Of a stretch of 64,000 nucleotides of DNA, positions 24,762-33,754 are shown piece by piece. The first letter of the stretch is position 1. Each line of letters begins with the position of its first letter. This stretch comes from Petrosia ficiformis (Eukaryota > Porifera > Demospongiae > Haplosclerida > Petrosiidae), in the NCBI GenBank assembly GCA_947044365.1, contig OX345641.1:2671460-2735459 (forward strand), read 5' to 3'. A program made the translations under genes and the position numbers. The notes beneath the pieces were generated by a model that was not told the origin of the DNA, did not search any database, and saw only the letters and a list, made by a program, of their open reading frames with translations.

Positions 24762-26423
24762 TATATTCATGTTTATTACATAATTTAATTCATTCACAAT
24801 AGGATAACAAAAGTCCTATACATGTGGCTGCAGAAAAAGGTTTCATTGATATTGTTAATGTCTTGATAACACATGGTGCCAGTGTGGATACAATGGATAT
24901 GGTAAGGAATTTCTATCACCTCTACGTAACGTTTGACAAATGTATAAACTTTCAATGAGCTTTATTTGAGTATTGACATAATTGTTGTTTTTATTATTAT
25001 TAAAAAATTAAAACAACTATGATGTCAATGGTCAACTCAAATTCGTTGAGTGGTTCCTTAATAATTTAATATATTATTTATAGTAACTGTAAGTTATGCA
25101 TGAAAGTATTATTTTAATTACATTCATTTATTCTGTTTGTTACAGTATGGAAAGTCTGCATTGCAGCATGCACATGAAAACAAAGTAAGATTATTTCGAC
25201 TTACTGTGATAACTATATTGAAGTCACATTGTAACCATTACATATTAAAGGTGAATGCCATCTGCACAGTACCCTTGCCACCATAGTGTAGTAAAGAGTA
25301 CACGAGTGACTCATTATTATTCCACCATTTTGGTGAGGGTTCTGCATTTTATGGCATTCTTCACTGCACTGCAAATTGGAATATAACAGTGTTAAAGGAT
25401 GAAGAATGGAAGAGCTATAGGTCACTGTATAATTATTATTATAATAATTATGATAACTGTATAGCATAGAAATCAAATATTTAGCCAAATTAAGGATGCA
25501 TGAAGCGCTAGCTGCTATGCATGCTTTTGTGTGTTATAAGTGTCTTTGTTGTTTGGGCCTTACTCTACTCCACTCTACATGTTTGTAAGTGTCACTGCTT
25601 CAAATATTTCAGTAATGGAGCAATGGGAGCTGTCGTCTACCCAGTGCGAGTTCATTAACATCTTATTAAGTTTCATAATGATACAACAACAGCACCTGTG
25701 AAATATCAAAACAGTTGGAAAATTCATGTTTTCATTCTAAGAGTGAGTAGGTACCACCATTAGAATTGTATGGCATTTTTAGCTTTGGATGTGACGTTTT
25801 GGTAACTGATTTTCTGCAGGTTGTCAAGGTTAATGAATGACTTATATAATGTGTTTACTTTTCAATTCACTTTTCAAAATGAATACCTGTTATCACAAGC
25901 CGAACTTAAATTAATTTCAACAATAACATTGCATATTATTAGTTGCTATATGTTTATCTATCATCTCTATATTGGATTAATCTTGTAGCTATTGAGGTTA
26001 TCTGTTAAATCCCCTTACATGGGTTATCACTCTATTATCCATTCCGGTTCTCATTCTGGGAGTTCTTCCGACATTAGTTCTGTTATATCCCTTGATTCTG
26101 GTTACCACTCTCAGATATCTGGTCGCTCTGGACAATCTTCTCTTTCTGGTGATACACAGTCAACTAAGACTACATCACATAACACACTAAGAGGATATCG
26201 TCCTGCACTTCAGCAAGTACTTGTTGATAAGCACCTGTTAATAGAACTAGCTGAAGAACTTAATAAGACAGATTTTATTAATTCAGATGCTTTAGCTATA
26301 GTTCAGGAAAAGGAAAATAGAGAAGGAGTTGATATTATTCTAAATCTATTGGAAATGAAAGTTGCTCAGGAACCAGATAAATTAAAAGACGTTGTTGATA
26401 TAATTAGGAAGTACCATCTCTAA
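16427..26423 (+). CDS. Gene B: ankyrin arrays, degron-like tail and CARD-like C-terminus
   Basis: Downstream of the broken CARD and X exons the frame stays open through about 14 ankyrin exons, one cap and one pair of entry exons to the best-preserved C-terminus here. Exons: 16427-16633, 16963-17061, 17142-17240, 18435-18533, 19098-19196, 21263-21361, 21533-21631, 21755-21853, 22446-22544, 22661-22735, 22915-22992, 23107-23202, 23860-23958, 24118-24216, 24284-24382, 24491-24589, 24803-24901, 25146-25184 and 25989-26423. Gene B introns and repeats are more diverged than in A, C and D (GNRPSLLVAAEEGWTD, DNSSPLHIAAEKGWTE), so this copy has had less recent homogenisation. An alternative start could give an ankyrin-CARD protein; I cannot see one. 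Confidence 0.7.
16746..16805 (+). pseudogene. Truncated ankyrin exon
   Basis: After a good acceptor (TACTACAG) the exon codes RGGSPLQLVAGNGRTDVV but loses the second helix and the donor; sequence past about 16805 is not ankyrin-like. It is probably skipped. Confidence 0.6.
16963..17240 (+). CDS. Two gene B ankyrin exons
   Basis: Exons 16963-17061 (GGKTPLHVAAERGETDII) and 17142-17240 (DNINCLHLAAEKGWGDIV) are 99 bp, phase 0, with GTAAGG and GTAAAG donors. The intron between them is only 80 bp and differs from the standard repeated intron of genes A, C and D. Confidence 0.8.
17241..18434 (+). other. Intron with two decayed ankyrin exons
   Basis: At 17772-17857 the text GGCAGAAGTTCTTTACA, then GTGCCAGCATTGATATTA, is an ankyrin exon with the acceptor lost, an internal deletion and the donor changed from GTAAGG to TTAATG. 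At about 17950-18035 a more eroded copy (CACATATTGTTAATCAATCG) has the donor changed to AGCAAAGG. A (GAAA)n tract is at 18300-18329. Confidence 0.55.
18300..18329. repeat. (GAAA)n microsatellite
   Basis: About seven tandem GAAA units in an intron of gene B. Confidence 0.95.
18435..18533 (+). CDS. Ankyrin exon with mutated acceptor (gene B)
   Basis: The 99-bp repeat (NGRHALQLAAENGNTDVI) has a good GTAAGT donor, but the acceptor reads CACTACAT instead of CACTACAG. A TTTACAG 21 bp into the exon (18449-18455) could serve as an in-frame substitute acceptor and would drop only seven residues. Confidence 0.65.
18697..18800. repeat. Foldback with 16-bp perfect ends
   Basis: AGTGTTGCTTTAGTTT (18697-18712) is exactly inverted at 18785-18800. 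It lies in a gene B intron and is probably a small MITE. Confidence 0.7.
19098..19196 (+). CDS. Gene B ankyrin exon
   Basis: A 99-bp phase-0 exon (EDKTSLHLAAEKGQTDAV, then LITCNANLEAKDK) follows a TACATAG acceptor; the donor is GTAAAG. The next intron, about 2.1 kb, is filled with inverted-repeat elements. Confidence 0.8.
19222..19521. mobile_element. Long foldback element (family H)
   Basis: Arms of roughly 100 bp are inverted: ATGTAGGGATATCAAAACTG, then AATTAAACACCACTTCCAC, against GTGGAAGTGGTGTTTAATTT, then TTCGGTTTTGATATTC. The general plan matches elements at 28636-28842, 43625-43850 and 48540-48770 (GTAGGGATGTCAAA at the ends, a CTTCCATATAACCC-type core). Confidence 0.65.
19757..20284. 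mobile_element. MITE with about 52-bp TIRs and TA duplication
   Basis: The end CACTGTAAAAATGAATTTGT and the following 30 or so bases are inverted almost perfectly at the right end (complement ending TTCATTTTTACAGTG). TA flanks both sides (19755-19756 and 20285-20286). The interior holds two diverged copies of a TAGGGTGTATTTGGGTATA-like segment. The near-identical ends suggest recent activity. Confidence 0.8.
20303..20386. repeat. Foldback beside the TA-flanked MITE
   Basis: GACCTGAGTTTTGTGCCTGA is inverted downstream (ACTGAGGACACAAAACTAGG), with a TGATATAG/CTATATCA inner stem. It starts about 17 bp after the MITE at 19757-20284. Confidence 0.65.
20402..20708. mobile_element. TIR element with internal direct repeat
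   Basis: The left end ACTAGCCATTTGGGAGAGAA is inverted at about 20680-20708 (TTCTCTCTCAAATGGGTAGT). Inside, a segment containing ATCTGTTGTCAGCAA is repeated in tandem (about 20535-20645) with about 75-bp spacing. Confidence 0.65.
21263..22544 (+). CDS. Gene B ankyrin exons, middle block
   Basis: Four 99-bp phase-0 exons lie at 21263-21361 (NGRSPFHVAVENSSIDVV), 21533-21631 (RDKTPLHTAAKKGLVDII), 21755-21853 (AGKSPLHIAAENCSIVAI) and 22446-22544 (DNSSPLHIAAEKGWTEVI). Introns are 130-600 bp and not clear copies of one another, unlike those in genes A, C and D. Confidence 0.85.
22200..22340 (-). mobile_element. tRNA-like SINE
   Basis: On the minus strand there is a perfect B-box match GGTTCAACTCC (22248-22258) and, at tRNA-like spacing, an A-box-like TGGCTTAGCAAC (22281-22292). 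The surrounding GAGTCCCAGTGGCTTAGC fits a tRNA-derived head. It sits in an intron of gene B. The 3' body and end are not defined. Confidence 0.55.
22661..23202 (+). CDS. Gene B cap exon and second entry exons
   Basis: The cap exon 22661-22735 (75 bp, FGRSAIYRAQNNGEVIETL) is longer than the 63-bp caps elsewhere and keeps a GRSxxY start, showing the cap derives from an ankyrin repeat. Entry exons are 22915-22992 (78 bp, DDHLAKLISTKAFDDLESLI) and 23107-23202 (96 bp, NKALLKAITIDDVAIIERLI). Donors are GTGAGT, GTAGGT and GTGAGT. Confidence 0.75.
23860..24901 (+). CDS. Gene B ankyrin exons, last block
   Basis: Five 99-bp phase-0 exons lie at 23860-23958, 24118-24216, 24284-24382, 24491-24589 and 24803-24901. 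Repeat starts are EGRSPLLVAVEKG, EGRSSLHIAAENG, EGRSPLQAAVKRD, KGKTPLHVAAEKG and DNKSPIHVAAEKG. An (AT)n tract lies in the intron at about 24726-24757. Confidence 0.85.
25146..26423 (+). CDS. Gene B C-terminus: Ser-rich degron-like tail and CARD-like domain
   Basis: A 39-bp exon (25146-25184, YGKSALQHAHENK) leads to the terminal exon 25989-26423. That exon opens LLRLSVKSPYMGYHS, continues through about 50 Ser/Gly-rich residues with SLDSGYHSQIS (DSGYHS at 26094-26111), then an alpha-helical domain of about 70 residues (PALQQVLVDKHLLIELAEEL, then DALAIVQEKENREGVDIILN, then LKDVVDIIRKYHL) and stop. The helix and Leu/Ile pattern fits a CARD/DED-type death fold; I infer the fold from pattern only. 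DSGxxS is the known beta-TrCP phosphodegron form, as in beta-catenin and I-kappa-B. Confidence 0.75.
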
Positions 26424-26782
26424 GAAGAGTATTTAAAAGTGAGAAAGGATATTCAGAAACATATATATATAAGTAATAATTGTGGTGTGTATATGTACCT
26501 CAATGCTAATGGAATTGTATAATTATACTTATCATTTTTTTTACCAAGACACCATGGCTCATTTCAAATGTTTATGAGCCAATTATTTTTGTTGCAGAAT
26601 ATGTTTTTCTTGCTTTCACTTCATGCATATTTATTTATTTTGACGAGCTTAAAATTAGTGTTGTTTTGGTTTGGATACTAAATATATAAAGTTTCAGTTT
26701 TAGTTACTGGTTTTAATATGCCAAACAAAACAAAAGGGGCATGATTAATTAAGATTACTGGGTGATGTCTAATAGAGCAAAA

Positions 26783-27465
26783 AAATGGCTTCTGGATGCA
26801 GGAGAGAAAACAAGTGACATACTCAGTCACAAAGGCAGATGTAGCCATAAACTCCTGGGTGGGCCTAGATGTAGCTAGCATATGGGGAAGTTTTAATAAT
26901 TAAATATTATTACTACAATTACAATAATAATAGTGCAGTACAGTGTGTTCAATATCTGTTTTGTGTTCAATATCTGTTTTTGTCTGAAGCTGCAGACTGA
27001 TCAAACATATTATCAAAGTCCAGACATGCAACAGTTTCCTTTTCTAACTCATCAGAAGAATGATCAACAACAGCATCATTTATAATTACTCTTCAAAATC
27101 AGTTAATTTTTAATTTATTCTTTTAAAGAATAAATTAAAAATCAACTGATTTTTAATACCTAGACTTTCTGGTGCCCCACTGCTGTAACAATCAAATAAA
27201 GTAAGCTGTTTTGACATCCCTCATTCACACAGAAAGCTGTAACAACAGTTCTAACAACACATGGATGCAGTCTGTGTGCATAAAATTAAATTTCATAACT
27301 GATTTTTTTTTTGCCAGGGCGGACCTAGCCCACATTGGCCCACCCCTAAATCCACCATACTCGAAGGAGCATGATAAAAGAATTGATCAACGTCCTGAAC
27401 ACATGGAAGTAGTTCTTCTGGTCATGGAAGAGTTGGAGGGTCTGTAAGACATTCTTAAAATTTAA
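26783..27465 (+). pseudogene. Relic of a CARD-like first exon
   Basis: At 27362-27465 the peptide RIDQRPEHMEVVLLVMEELE is homologous to KIDQRPTSLVTVLQVMAELE of gene C exon 1, followed by a stop and DILK. A possible 5' half near 26783-26830 (ATGGCT, then AGTGACATACTC) resembles the start of gene B exon 1. The middle is replaced by unrelated sequence. A sister relic lies at 47876-48020. It marks a lost gene copy. Confidence 0.65.
27095..27153. repeat. 29-bp perfect-type palindrome
   Basis: AAAATCAGTTAATTTTTAAT and the following bases to 27123 are inverted at 27125-27153 with one mismatch. It is very AT-rich and would form a stable cruciform or hairpin. Confidence 0.75.
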
Positions 27466-28635
27466 AGATTTGGATGAGAGAGATCATAAAATCTTGGATC
27501 CACCTGATGGTACGTAGAGTATGGTGATTTTCGTGTGCACAATTAGTTGTTTTGCAATGTAATATTTACACACATACAATGATGAATTCTTTTTCAGAGA
27601 TTATTTATAATTAGATTAATTACTGGTTATATCTGTATAAGGGGTGTTTAGATTCCATAATATACTATATGCCATAATGACAAGGGTGTTGTCCACTGAA
27701 CCATGGCCAGTTATGTCTGTCATGGTAGGTTATGTTTTCAGTAAAAATTGCTTAGCTAACAAAGGTAACTGGCCCTATGGGTCGGTGAACGTCACCCATG
27801 TTGCTGTGACATTTATTAGTGATGCATCACCTAAACTTCACATATGCTGTTATATCTAAAATTTGCTTCACGCATTGAGGATTGAGCACCCTCCCTTTCA
27901 AAAATCTGGATCTGCCTCTGAAGTACTGTCTCAAAGGTTCTAAATGATGATTTCCTCATGTCTAAAACTCAAAAACATATTATATTTACTTATTAAAGAT
28001 TCCTGCATCATCTTTATACTGTTTCTCTGTTGTATGTGATAGTTATCGGTATTAGTTGCATTTTACATTCTTCCTGGCGGTGTGTTTTACGTGCCACATA
28101 CCGAACTCTCCCCGGAATGAGGCAACCTCCTTAGCTACATGTACAGAATTACGTATACATGATCTGAGTGTGGCTGATGGGTCATACCCAGAAATCGCAA
28201 TGCAAACTGATGTCATGACACGGAACCCGGTATACTAAGGATAAACGGATCGTCGAGATAATTACCATAGCAACATGATTAATATACAAAATTGAATAAT
28301 CATTTTTACAGTACTAATAAATAAAAATTGTTTAAGTTCAACACTGAGTTCCATCTTTCTTGACTGATTCTTCATCATCAGAAGTTATTTTCCACTCTGT
28401 CAGCTTTATAATTGGCATAACTTCATTTTAAAGTATTTTCGTTGAACAGGACACTTTCTTCATCCAGTCTCATAATTGTGCCTATAATATAATTATAACA
28501 ATTATGCTGTTAAAATTGAGGTGTTAATGCAATTATGATTGTATGAAATCATATGATATATCACTTACACCAGTATTTCTGCTATCTACAAAAACATTCA
28601 CAAATCATCCACCATTCAGAAAAAGCAATGAAAAG

Positions 28636-28842
28636 AAGAATAATAGAAAAAAACATTTTAAAAATAGAAGAAGGTGTAGGGATGTCAAAACCCAAAAAGC
28701 ATGCGAACAGGGTCAGGAGATTCCATATAACCCTACATAAGTATAGCTCTTTGTGTTTTGCTTTATATTGGTGTGAGTACTTTTTTGTATTGACATCCCT
28801 ACATCTTCTTCCATTTTTATTGAAAATGTTTTTTATTATGTT
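28636..28842. mobile_element. Foldback element, family H
   Basis: The arm AACATTTTAAAAATAGAAGA, then GTAGGGATGTCAAAA, is inverted at 28790-28842 (GACATCCCTACATCTTCTTC, then ATTGAAAATG). The core contains CCATATAACCCTACATAAGT. Copies at 48540-48770 and 43625-43850 share ends and core. Confidence 0.7.
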
Positions 28843-28965
28843 CTCAGTTTTGGATGCTACTTTGTGACTTCGTCACTCCTAAACTTCTTAAATAACCATC
28901 CATACCAAATGGCACAGTTTAGGATATAATAACTAAACACTTATGGATCACTAGTCATCTGTTTT

Positions 28966-29120
28966 GTACACAGGGTTTTAGCCAAAGGGAATTGGCCTGT
29001 CCTCTTTCTTTGTCACAATTCTCTTGATGTGGTTATAGAATACAATTAGGCTTTTGATGTGGTCATGCTTTTGAGATTGGCACCTTTCATTCTCTGAGCT
29101 CTGGCTAAAACCTTGGTACA
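28966..29120. mobile_element. Short TIR element, copy 1
   Basis: The ends TGTACACAGGGTTTTAGCC and GGCTAAAACCTTGGTACA are inverted. The interior contains GATGTGGTTATAG and GATGTGGTCATGC. An almost identical copy lies at 48853-49008 in the duplicated region. Confidence 0.7.
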
Positions 29121-29530
29121 GGAAGCCATTGAATTTGTCATATCCGTAATTCCTAATTATATATAAAGTTTTGTTTATATAAATACTTACTTTCTAGATG
29201 TATTAGTTTTTGAATTACATGTATAGGCACATCCTTTATATACTAAATCTGTTTCCATCGCTATGGCAATGATCTGTAATCAATGAAGCAGGATTAAGAG
29301 CACAACCATGGTGGAATATTGAAGACACAGATATGGAATCTGAAATATGAAAATTAGAGAAAGAAGTTGATATGATTAGAAGGTATTCTATATGTACATA
29401 TATATACATGTACTTGTACTTTTTATAATTATAATATTATTATTTGCATAGACTGTTCGTGTATATGCATATATACATGAAAATTCATGTGCCTAGCATG
29501 CTAGCAATAGGTGTAGACAAACACACACAA

Positions 29531-29780
29531 CAAACGAATAAGCAGCCACAATAGCTTTATTAAGCACAGTTACAAAGGGTCTAGAAAACATTAGAGCAGC
29601 CACTTTGGTTTAGAAAAATAATCTGCCATAATGGTTTAGAAAAAAATTAATCAGCCACCGTAGCTTAGAAAAGAAGCAGCCAAAACGGCTTTACAAATGA
29701 GCAGCCATAAAGGCTTAGAAAATAAGCAGCCACAATACCTTAGAAAATTAGCAACTACAATGGCTTAGAAAATTAAGTAA
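29531..29780. repeat. Minisatellite, 25-40 bp units
   Basis: Roughly nine diverged units built around GCAGCCACAATGGCTTAGAA. The paralogous array at 49468-49630 has about six units, so copy number changed after the duplication. Confidence 0.75.
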
Positions 29781-29879
29781 AAATGGAACACCAGATGTCC
29801 ATTCTTGAGAACCGAGAATGGTGGGTTAAAAATTTTGATGGTCTAGCCAACTCTCTCCAATCATCCAGTGTCCATATAT

Positions 29880-30239
29880 CACTGCAAAAACAGAATTGTT
29901 AAAATAACAAAATGTATTAGTTATTAGTTGGTTGTTCAGTATACATACATCTAATGCCATAGTTACATTTTACTAATTATATTAAAATAAGTAAAAGGTA
30001 TATATGTATCAATTACCATGCCTAATATCTCATATTAGATGCACAAAGAAGGTTTGGAAACCCAAAGTAATATCATTAAAATATTTATCTGCTTCTTTGT
30101 GTATCTATTAGACTAGATAGGAAAATTAAAATTGCAATTATTGGATTATAATAACATATATATCACCATGCAGTCAACATGACCAATTAAAATACAAGAT
30201 CCTTGCAACTGCACTAACCAATAAATTAGTTATTTTAAG
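29880..30239. mobile_element. MITE family 1, right end truncated
   Basis: It begins CACTGCAAAAACAGAATTGT and contains the right-side motif CCTTGCAACTGCACTAACC at 30201, but stops before the expected TTTTTGCAGTG end. The full version at 49738-50125 shows what was lost; the same deletion removed the beginning of the next region (about 50126-50459). Confidence 0.65.
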
Positions 30240-30293
30240 TATAGGTGCATGTATCCTGTAAAACTGTTTAAAGATAAAACATAGCTGAGTATA

Positions 30294-30540
30294 CTAGAAT
30301 TCTTGTTGTATTAAATGGATAGTTGACTTATAATGTCTGTCTGCAAAATCTTTATAAGAATCGCATATCCTACCAATTCGTGAAATATACACTCCATTAG
30401 CAGGTTTAGTGGGAATATTACTACATAAATGTGGAAAGTTAACTATAATAAAACCAAAATTGTTTCTTTTATCAAAAAGAAACGGTGATATTTCCCGTTT
30501 TCTATTGTAATTAAGATATCTAAATAGGATAGCATAGTGG
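30294..30540 (-). pseudogene. Retroelement polyprotein C-terminal fragment
   Basis: The minus-strand peptide contains FPHLCSNIPTKPANGVYISR and IGRICDSYKDFADRHYKSTI. This GVYIS(Q)L(V)R(I)GRIC pattern is known from the region after the reverse transcriptase in animal retroelements, as I recall it. Only a fragment remains and no polymerase motif is visible. A longer, partly complementary fragment is at 50369-50745. Confidence 0.6.
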
Positions 30541-30834
30541 GACATGTACATGTATATACAGTATAATGTCAATAAACAGTACAGTAATTACTCAGTAGTT
30601 TCATACACTTTATAGTAGTTTAACAGTAGTTTTAACAGTGATTGGTATACTTGTCAATTCAACACCACAGTAGTGAGACAGTAATTACTATACTATACTG
30701 ACAGTAGAACTAAGGTAATTACTAGCTGTTACTGTATATATGGTGAATGTTTATTGACATATACTGTATATAGTAGATCCAAAATAGATCTCCTTTCTGA
30801 TCAATATACATGTATGTACAATATGTGCAATGTT

Positions 30835-31464
30835 TGCAACATGTAGCCAAATTTTCAAAGAAGGACTTCATTAAATTGTTAATTTTAACTCTCACTATTC
30901 GGCCACTTTGTACAGTTAGCCAACAAAATTTGGTATCCATTAACCTTAATGATAGCTCTACCTGGATACAAAATTTCATGCATTTCTTGTGTAAAAGAAA
31001 ACTATTGAAAGTAAGCATTTGATCAAATTTATTTAATATCCTTTTTTGCAAATTCAGTTGCGTTATAATTAATATGTAATGTGTCTGTGAATAAGAAAAT
31101 GAATCGCATGGGAAATAATGATCAAATGCTTATCTTTCAATAAGTACAAGAAGCTAACTAGTACTGTTACCAAAGTTTCAAGAAGGGACCTTGTCCCACA
31201 TCATATTAACTTTAACTCACACTATTTGGCACAGGAAGCGAATTTAAGAAGCTTAATGATAGCCCTCCCTGGATACCAAATTTCATGAACTTTCTCTAGA
31301 ATTGGAAGTGATCGAAAGTAAACATTTGATCAAAATTATTTAGTGGGGAAGACCTTTTTCGCTAATTCATTCACATAATTATAATTATATATAATACTAT
31401 AATGTGTCTGTGGATAAGAAAATCATTGCATTGGAAATAGAATACTGATCTTTCAATAAGTACG
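30835..31464. repeat. Two-copy tandem repeat, about 314-bp unit
   Basis: Copies at about 30835-31148 and 31149-31464 share TTCAAGAAGGGAC/TTCAAAGAAGGAC, TTAATGATAGC, AAATTTCATG, GTAAGCATTTGATCAAA and end ATCTTTCAATAAGTAC. The sister region at 51050-52300 has the same pair, interrupted by a piggyBac-like element. Confidence 0.7.
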
Positions 31465-31684
31465 ATGAATTTGAGATTTCTATGAGGCAATACTTGCTGT
31501 TCCTAAATACCACATTTACATTCTAGGCTACTTTAAATCGTCTTTTAGTGACTGAATTTTTTGTTTTGTCTATAGTCACATATATGTATGTAATTTGTTG
31601 TGATCTACATACCTGAATATATTTATGTATATATAAAATTCTTTTTGTCACTTCATTTCCTATTTTCTGTACTTGATGAAAAAG

Positions 31685-33195
31685 TTGGAGTCGTCAACTC
31701 TTCTAATCAAGAAAAGTTTGTTTGGATGCTGTACTGTAATGGAAGAAGAGATTCCTACAATTGTTACATGACCCCCAAATCATGCGATCTCATTGCTGAG
31801 TTTGTATCTGCAGCAAAATGCAGAAGAGGAGAGGTAAGAAAAAATATGGAGTGATCGACGAATGGATGAATGGGGTGATGGACTGCAGGAATGGACAAAT
31901 AAACGAGCATAAGATTGAATGTATTGATGGATAACTTGTGTAATATATTGTGATATAGAGAATGAATGAATGCTTGACTAGAACAACAATAGATTATTAG
32001 TGACAATTACTCGTAAATGGAGGGATAAATGTGATGAGTCCTGTGATTTCACCACAAATTAACCCCCTTTTTTTTAACACTCACTGTAATTCCACCATTT
32101 TTAATCCAAAGCCAGTGTTATACAGATTGTACATTTGTTGGTGTTAGTACATATGCCTTTAGTTGAGTCCAGTACTAAATAATAATATACATGTAATTGG
32201 AGTTTAAAGAGAAGCATTGCTTGAATTTGCACATGGAAGTTTTCACAAATCTGAATACCACCAATGTTTGATGAAATGATTATTTTATTGTTCAATACTC
32301 GTATTCTCTATCTTCCTACTTCACTACACATACCATCTCATGTCAGTCCAACTAATACAAGACTCAGAGCTCTTCTTCCTCTTATCAGGAAATGTCAGAG
32401 TGGCTCAAGTGAGTAAGAATTTGCGCATGCTGTGTACAAATAGAAAAGGAATTTGTTGTATATGTACATGTACATCCACATGTAGCTCGTATGCTTATTA
32501 TTTATTTGTTTGTCCTTCATCATTGACACATTTTACAAAATGGTGGCCTAGTGAGGTTTAAGAAGAGGGCATTACCATGAATTGAATTGTGAAACATCAT
32601 ACACTATCACTCACATGTATATATGTATGTACCATGCATGCATGAGTTTAACAGCATTGTTTAGTAACAAAAAGTTTAGTATTTGGAAGTGAATTGTTTT
32701 ATTGTTTATTGGTAGCTACCCTAATGTTTAGTTTCAGTAGTCTACTCTCGATTATTGAGTTTTAATTTGTCATACATATGATTTTTTTAATAGACATAAT
32801 CACAAGAATAATGCAATCACATCAATATCATTTCTTATTCTTTGTACCTTTAATCATGTAAAGGACACCTCACTTCTATCTAAAGTTGTCCTTTGTTAAA
32901 GAGACTCTGCTATAATTATTTCAGTTCAGACAGCTACTTTACTTATGTTTGTAATCTTAACCATTAGTCAGTATTTCGTTTCATTCAACAGGCAACTTCA
33001 AGAAGAGAAGGTGGTTGTTATTCATGACTCCTTTCAACAACAGGTGTGGTATAAAGGAAACAAGAGAGGTTTACGTAGAGTTCTGGCATCCAGACTTGTC
33101 AGAAACAAAAAGAACTACACTCTTTTCATTATAAATTTGATAGATGTTTTTGTCATTAGTAATTATTATATATTGCAGTTTATGCAACCAACTGA
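31685..33195 (+). pseudogene. Aspartyl/asparaginyl beta-hydroxylase-like relic, copy 1
   Basis: Three exon-like blocks match the C-terminal hydroxylase domain of the AspH family in order. 31685-31833 codes NGRRDSYNCYMTPKSCDLIA and CRRGE with a GTAAGA donor (family pattern GRRNxxxC, PKTC, CRRG). About 32327-32388 codes HIPSHVSPTNTRLRALLPLI (family pattern PHxGPTNxRLRxHL). 32992-33195 codes EEKVVVIHDSFQQQVWYKGN and, in another frame, VEFWHPDLSETKRTT (family pattern DDSFEHEVW, WHPDL). The distal His ligand in FEHEVW is Gln here (FQQQVW), and a frameshift separates the last two parts. Almost certainly inactive. Confidence 0.75.
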
Positions 33196-33393
33196 TGTAC
33201 TGTTATTATCTATGGCTGAATGAACAAAATTAGAAGCAGGATAGCATTGAGTTGAAGTTGAGGAAAGTGATGTATGAAAAAATTGCCTATATGTAAACAG
33301 CAGATGAAGCTGCTTTTGCATATCACTACCCTGTAGCGACGAAATTGTTGAATTGGGGCAGGGCCTTAAGCTTGTTATATAGGGTGTGTTGAA

Positions 33394-33754
33394 ATGGAGA
33401 AGCCTAAACTCGTCGTGAAGTCAAATCACAGCCAAGTTCTTCGGGATCATCATAATGAACTGTGTAAAGTATTAGACTGTGCTGATGAAGTATTGCTGGA
33501 TTTTGCGGGAAAACTATATTCAAAACGCATCATTGATAGAGAAACCAAAACTGCAGTACGTAGAAAGAAAGGATATGAAGCAGCAGACATACTCATGGAT
33601 CGGGTAGAGATTAAGATCGACCAAAGACCTACAAGCCTAGTAACAGTTTTGCAGGTCATGGCAGAGCTGGAGATTCTACAACACATTCTTGAAAAGATTC
33701 AAAAGAAAAGAGATTCCACTAAACTGGAAGCTGAGGACATGGAAACTCAGTCAA
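33394..33754 (+). CDS. Gene C exon 1: CARD-like death-fold domain
   Basis: Starts MEKPKLVVKSNHSQVLRDHH. A domain of about 90 residues follows with helix-rich segments NELCKVLDCADEVLLDFAGK, LYSKRIIDRETKTAVRRKKG, YEAADILMDRVEIKIDQRPT and SLVTVLQVMAELEILQHILE, fitting a six-helix CARD-like pattern (RxxxxxLxxxL, IIDxxT, KxxxAxxLMDxV). The exon ends in phase 1 at TCAA|GTGTGT; the next exon supplies AG to make Lys. The matching start in gene D supports the ATG. The fold is inferred; no effector such as a caspase is present. Confidence 0.8.

Larger units (their letters stand above)
26424..33393. other. B-C intergenic region (duplicated at C-D)
   Basis: No intact gene. In order: CARD-exon relic, palindrome 27095-27153, foldback 28636-28842, TIR element 28966-29120, minisatellite 29531-29780, MITE 29880-30239, retroelement fragment 30294-30540, a two-copy tandem repeat 30835-31464, and a dead beta-hydroxylase-like gene 31685-33195. 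Most reappear in the same order at 47540-53800, about 20 kb downstream. Confidence 0.7.

Noticed and set aside
26678..26881. Minus-strand frame of 67 codons
   Set aside because: No family match; overlaps the 5' end of a CARD-exon relic on the other strand.
28543..28867. Two overlapping open frames (65 and 104 codons)
   Set aside because: They lie inside a foldback transposable element with no conserved protein between its copies.
33450..33686. Minus-strand open frame over gene C exon 1
   Set aside because: Shadow of the CARD exon; the same shadow appears over gene D exon 1 (53896-54138).
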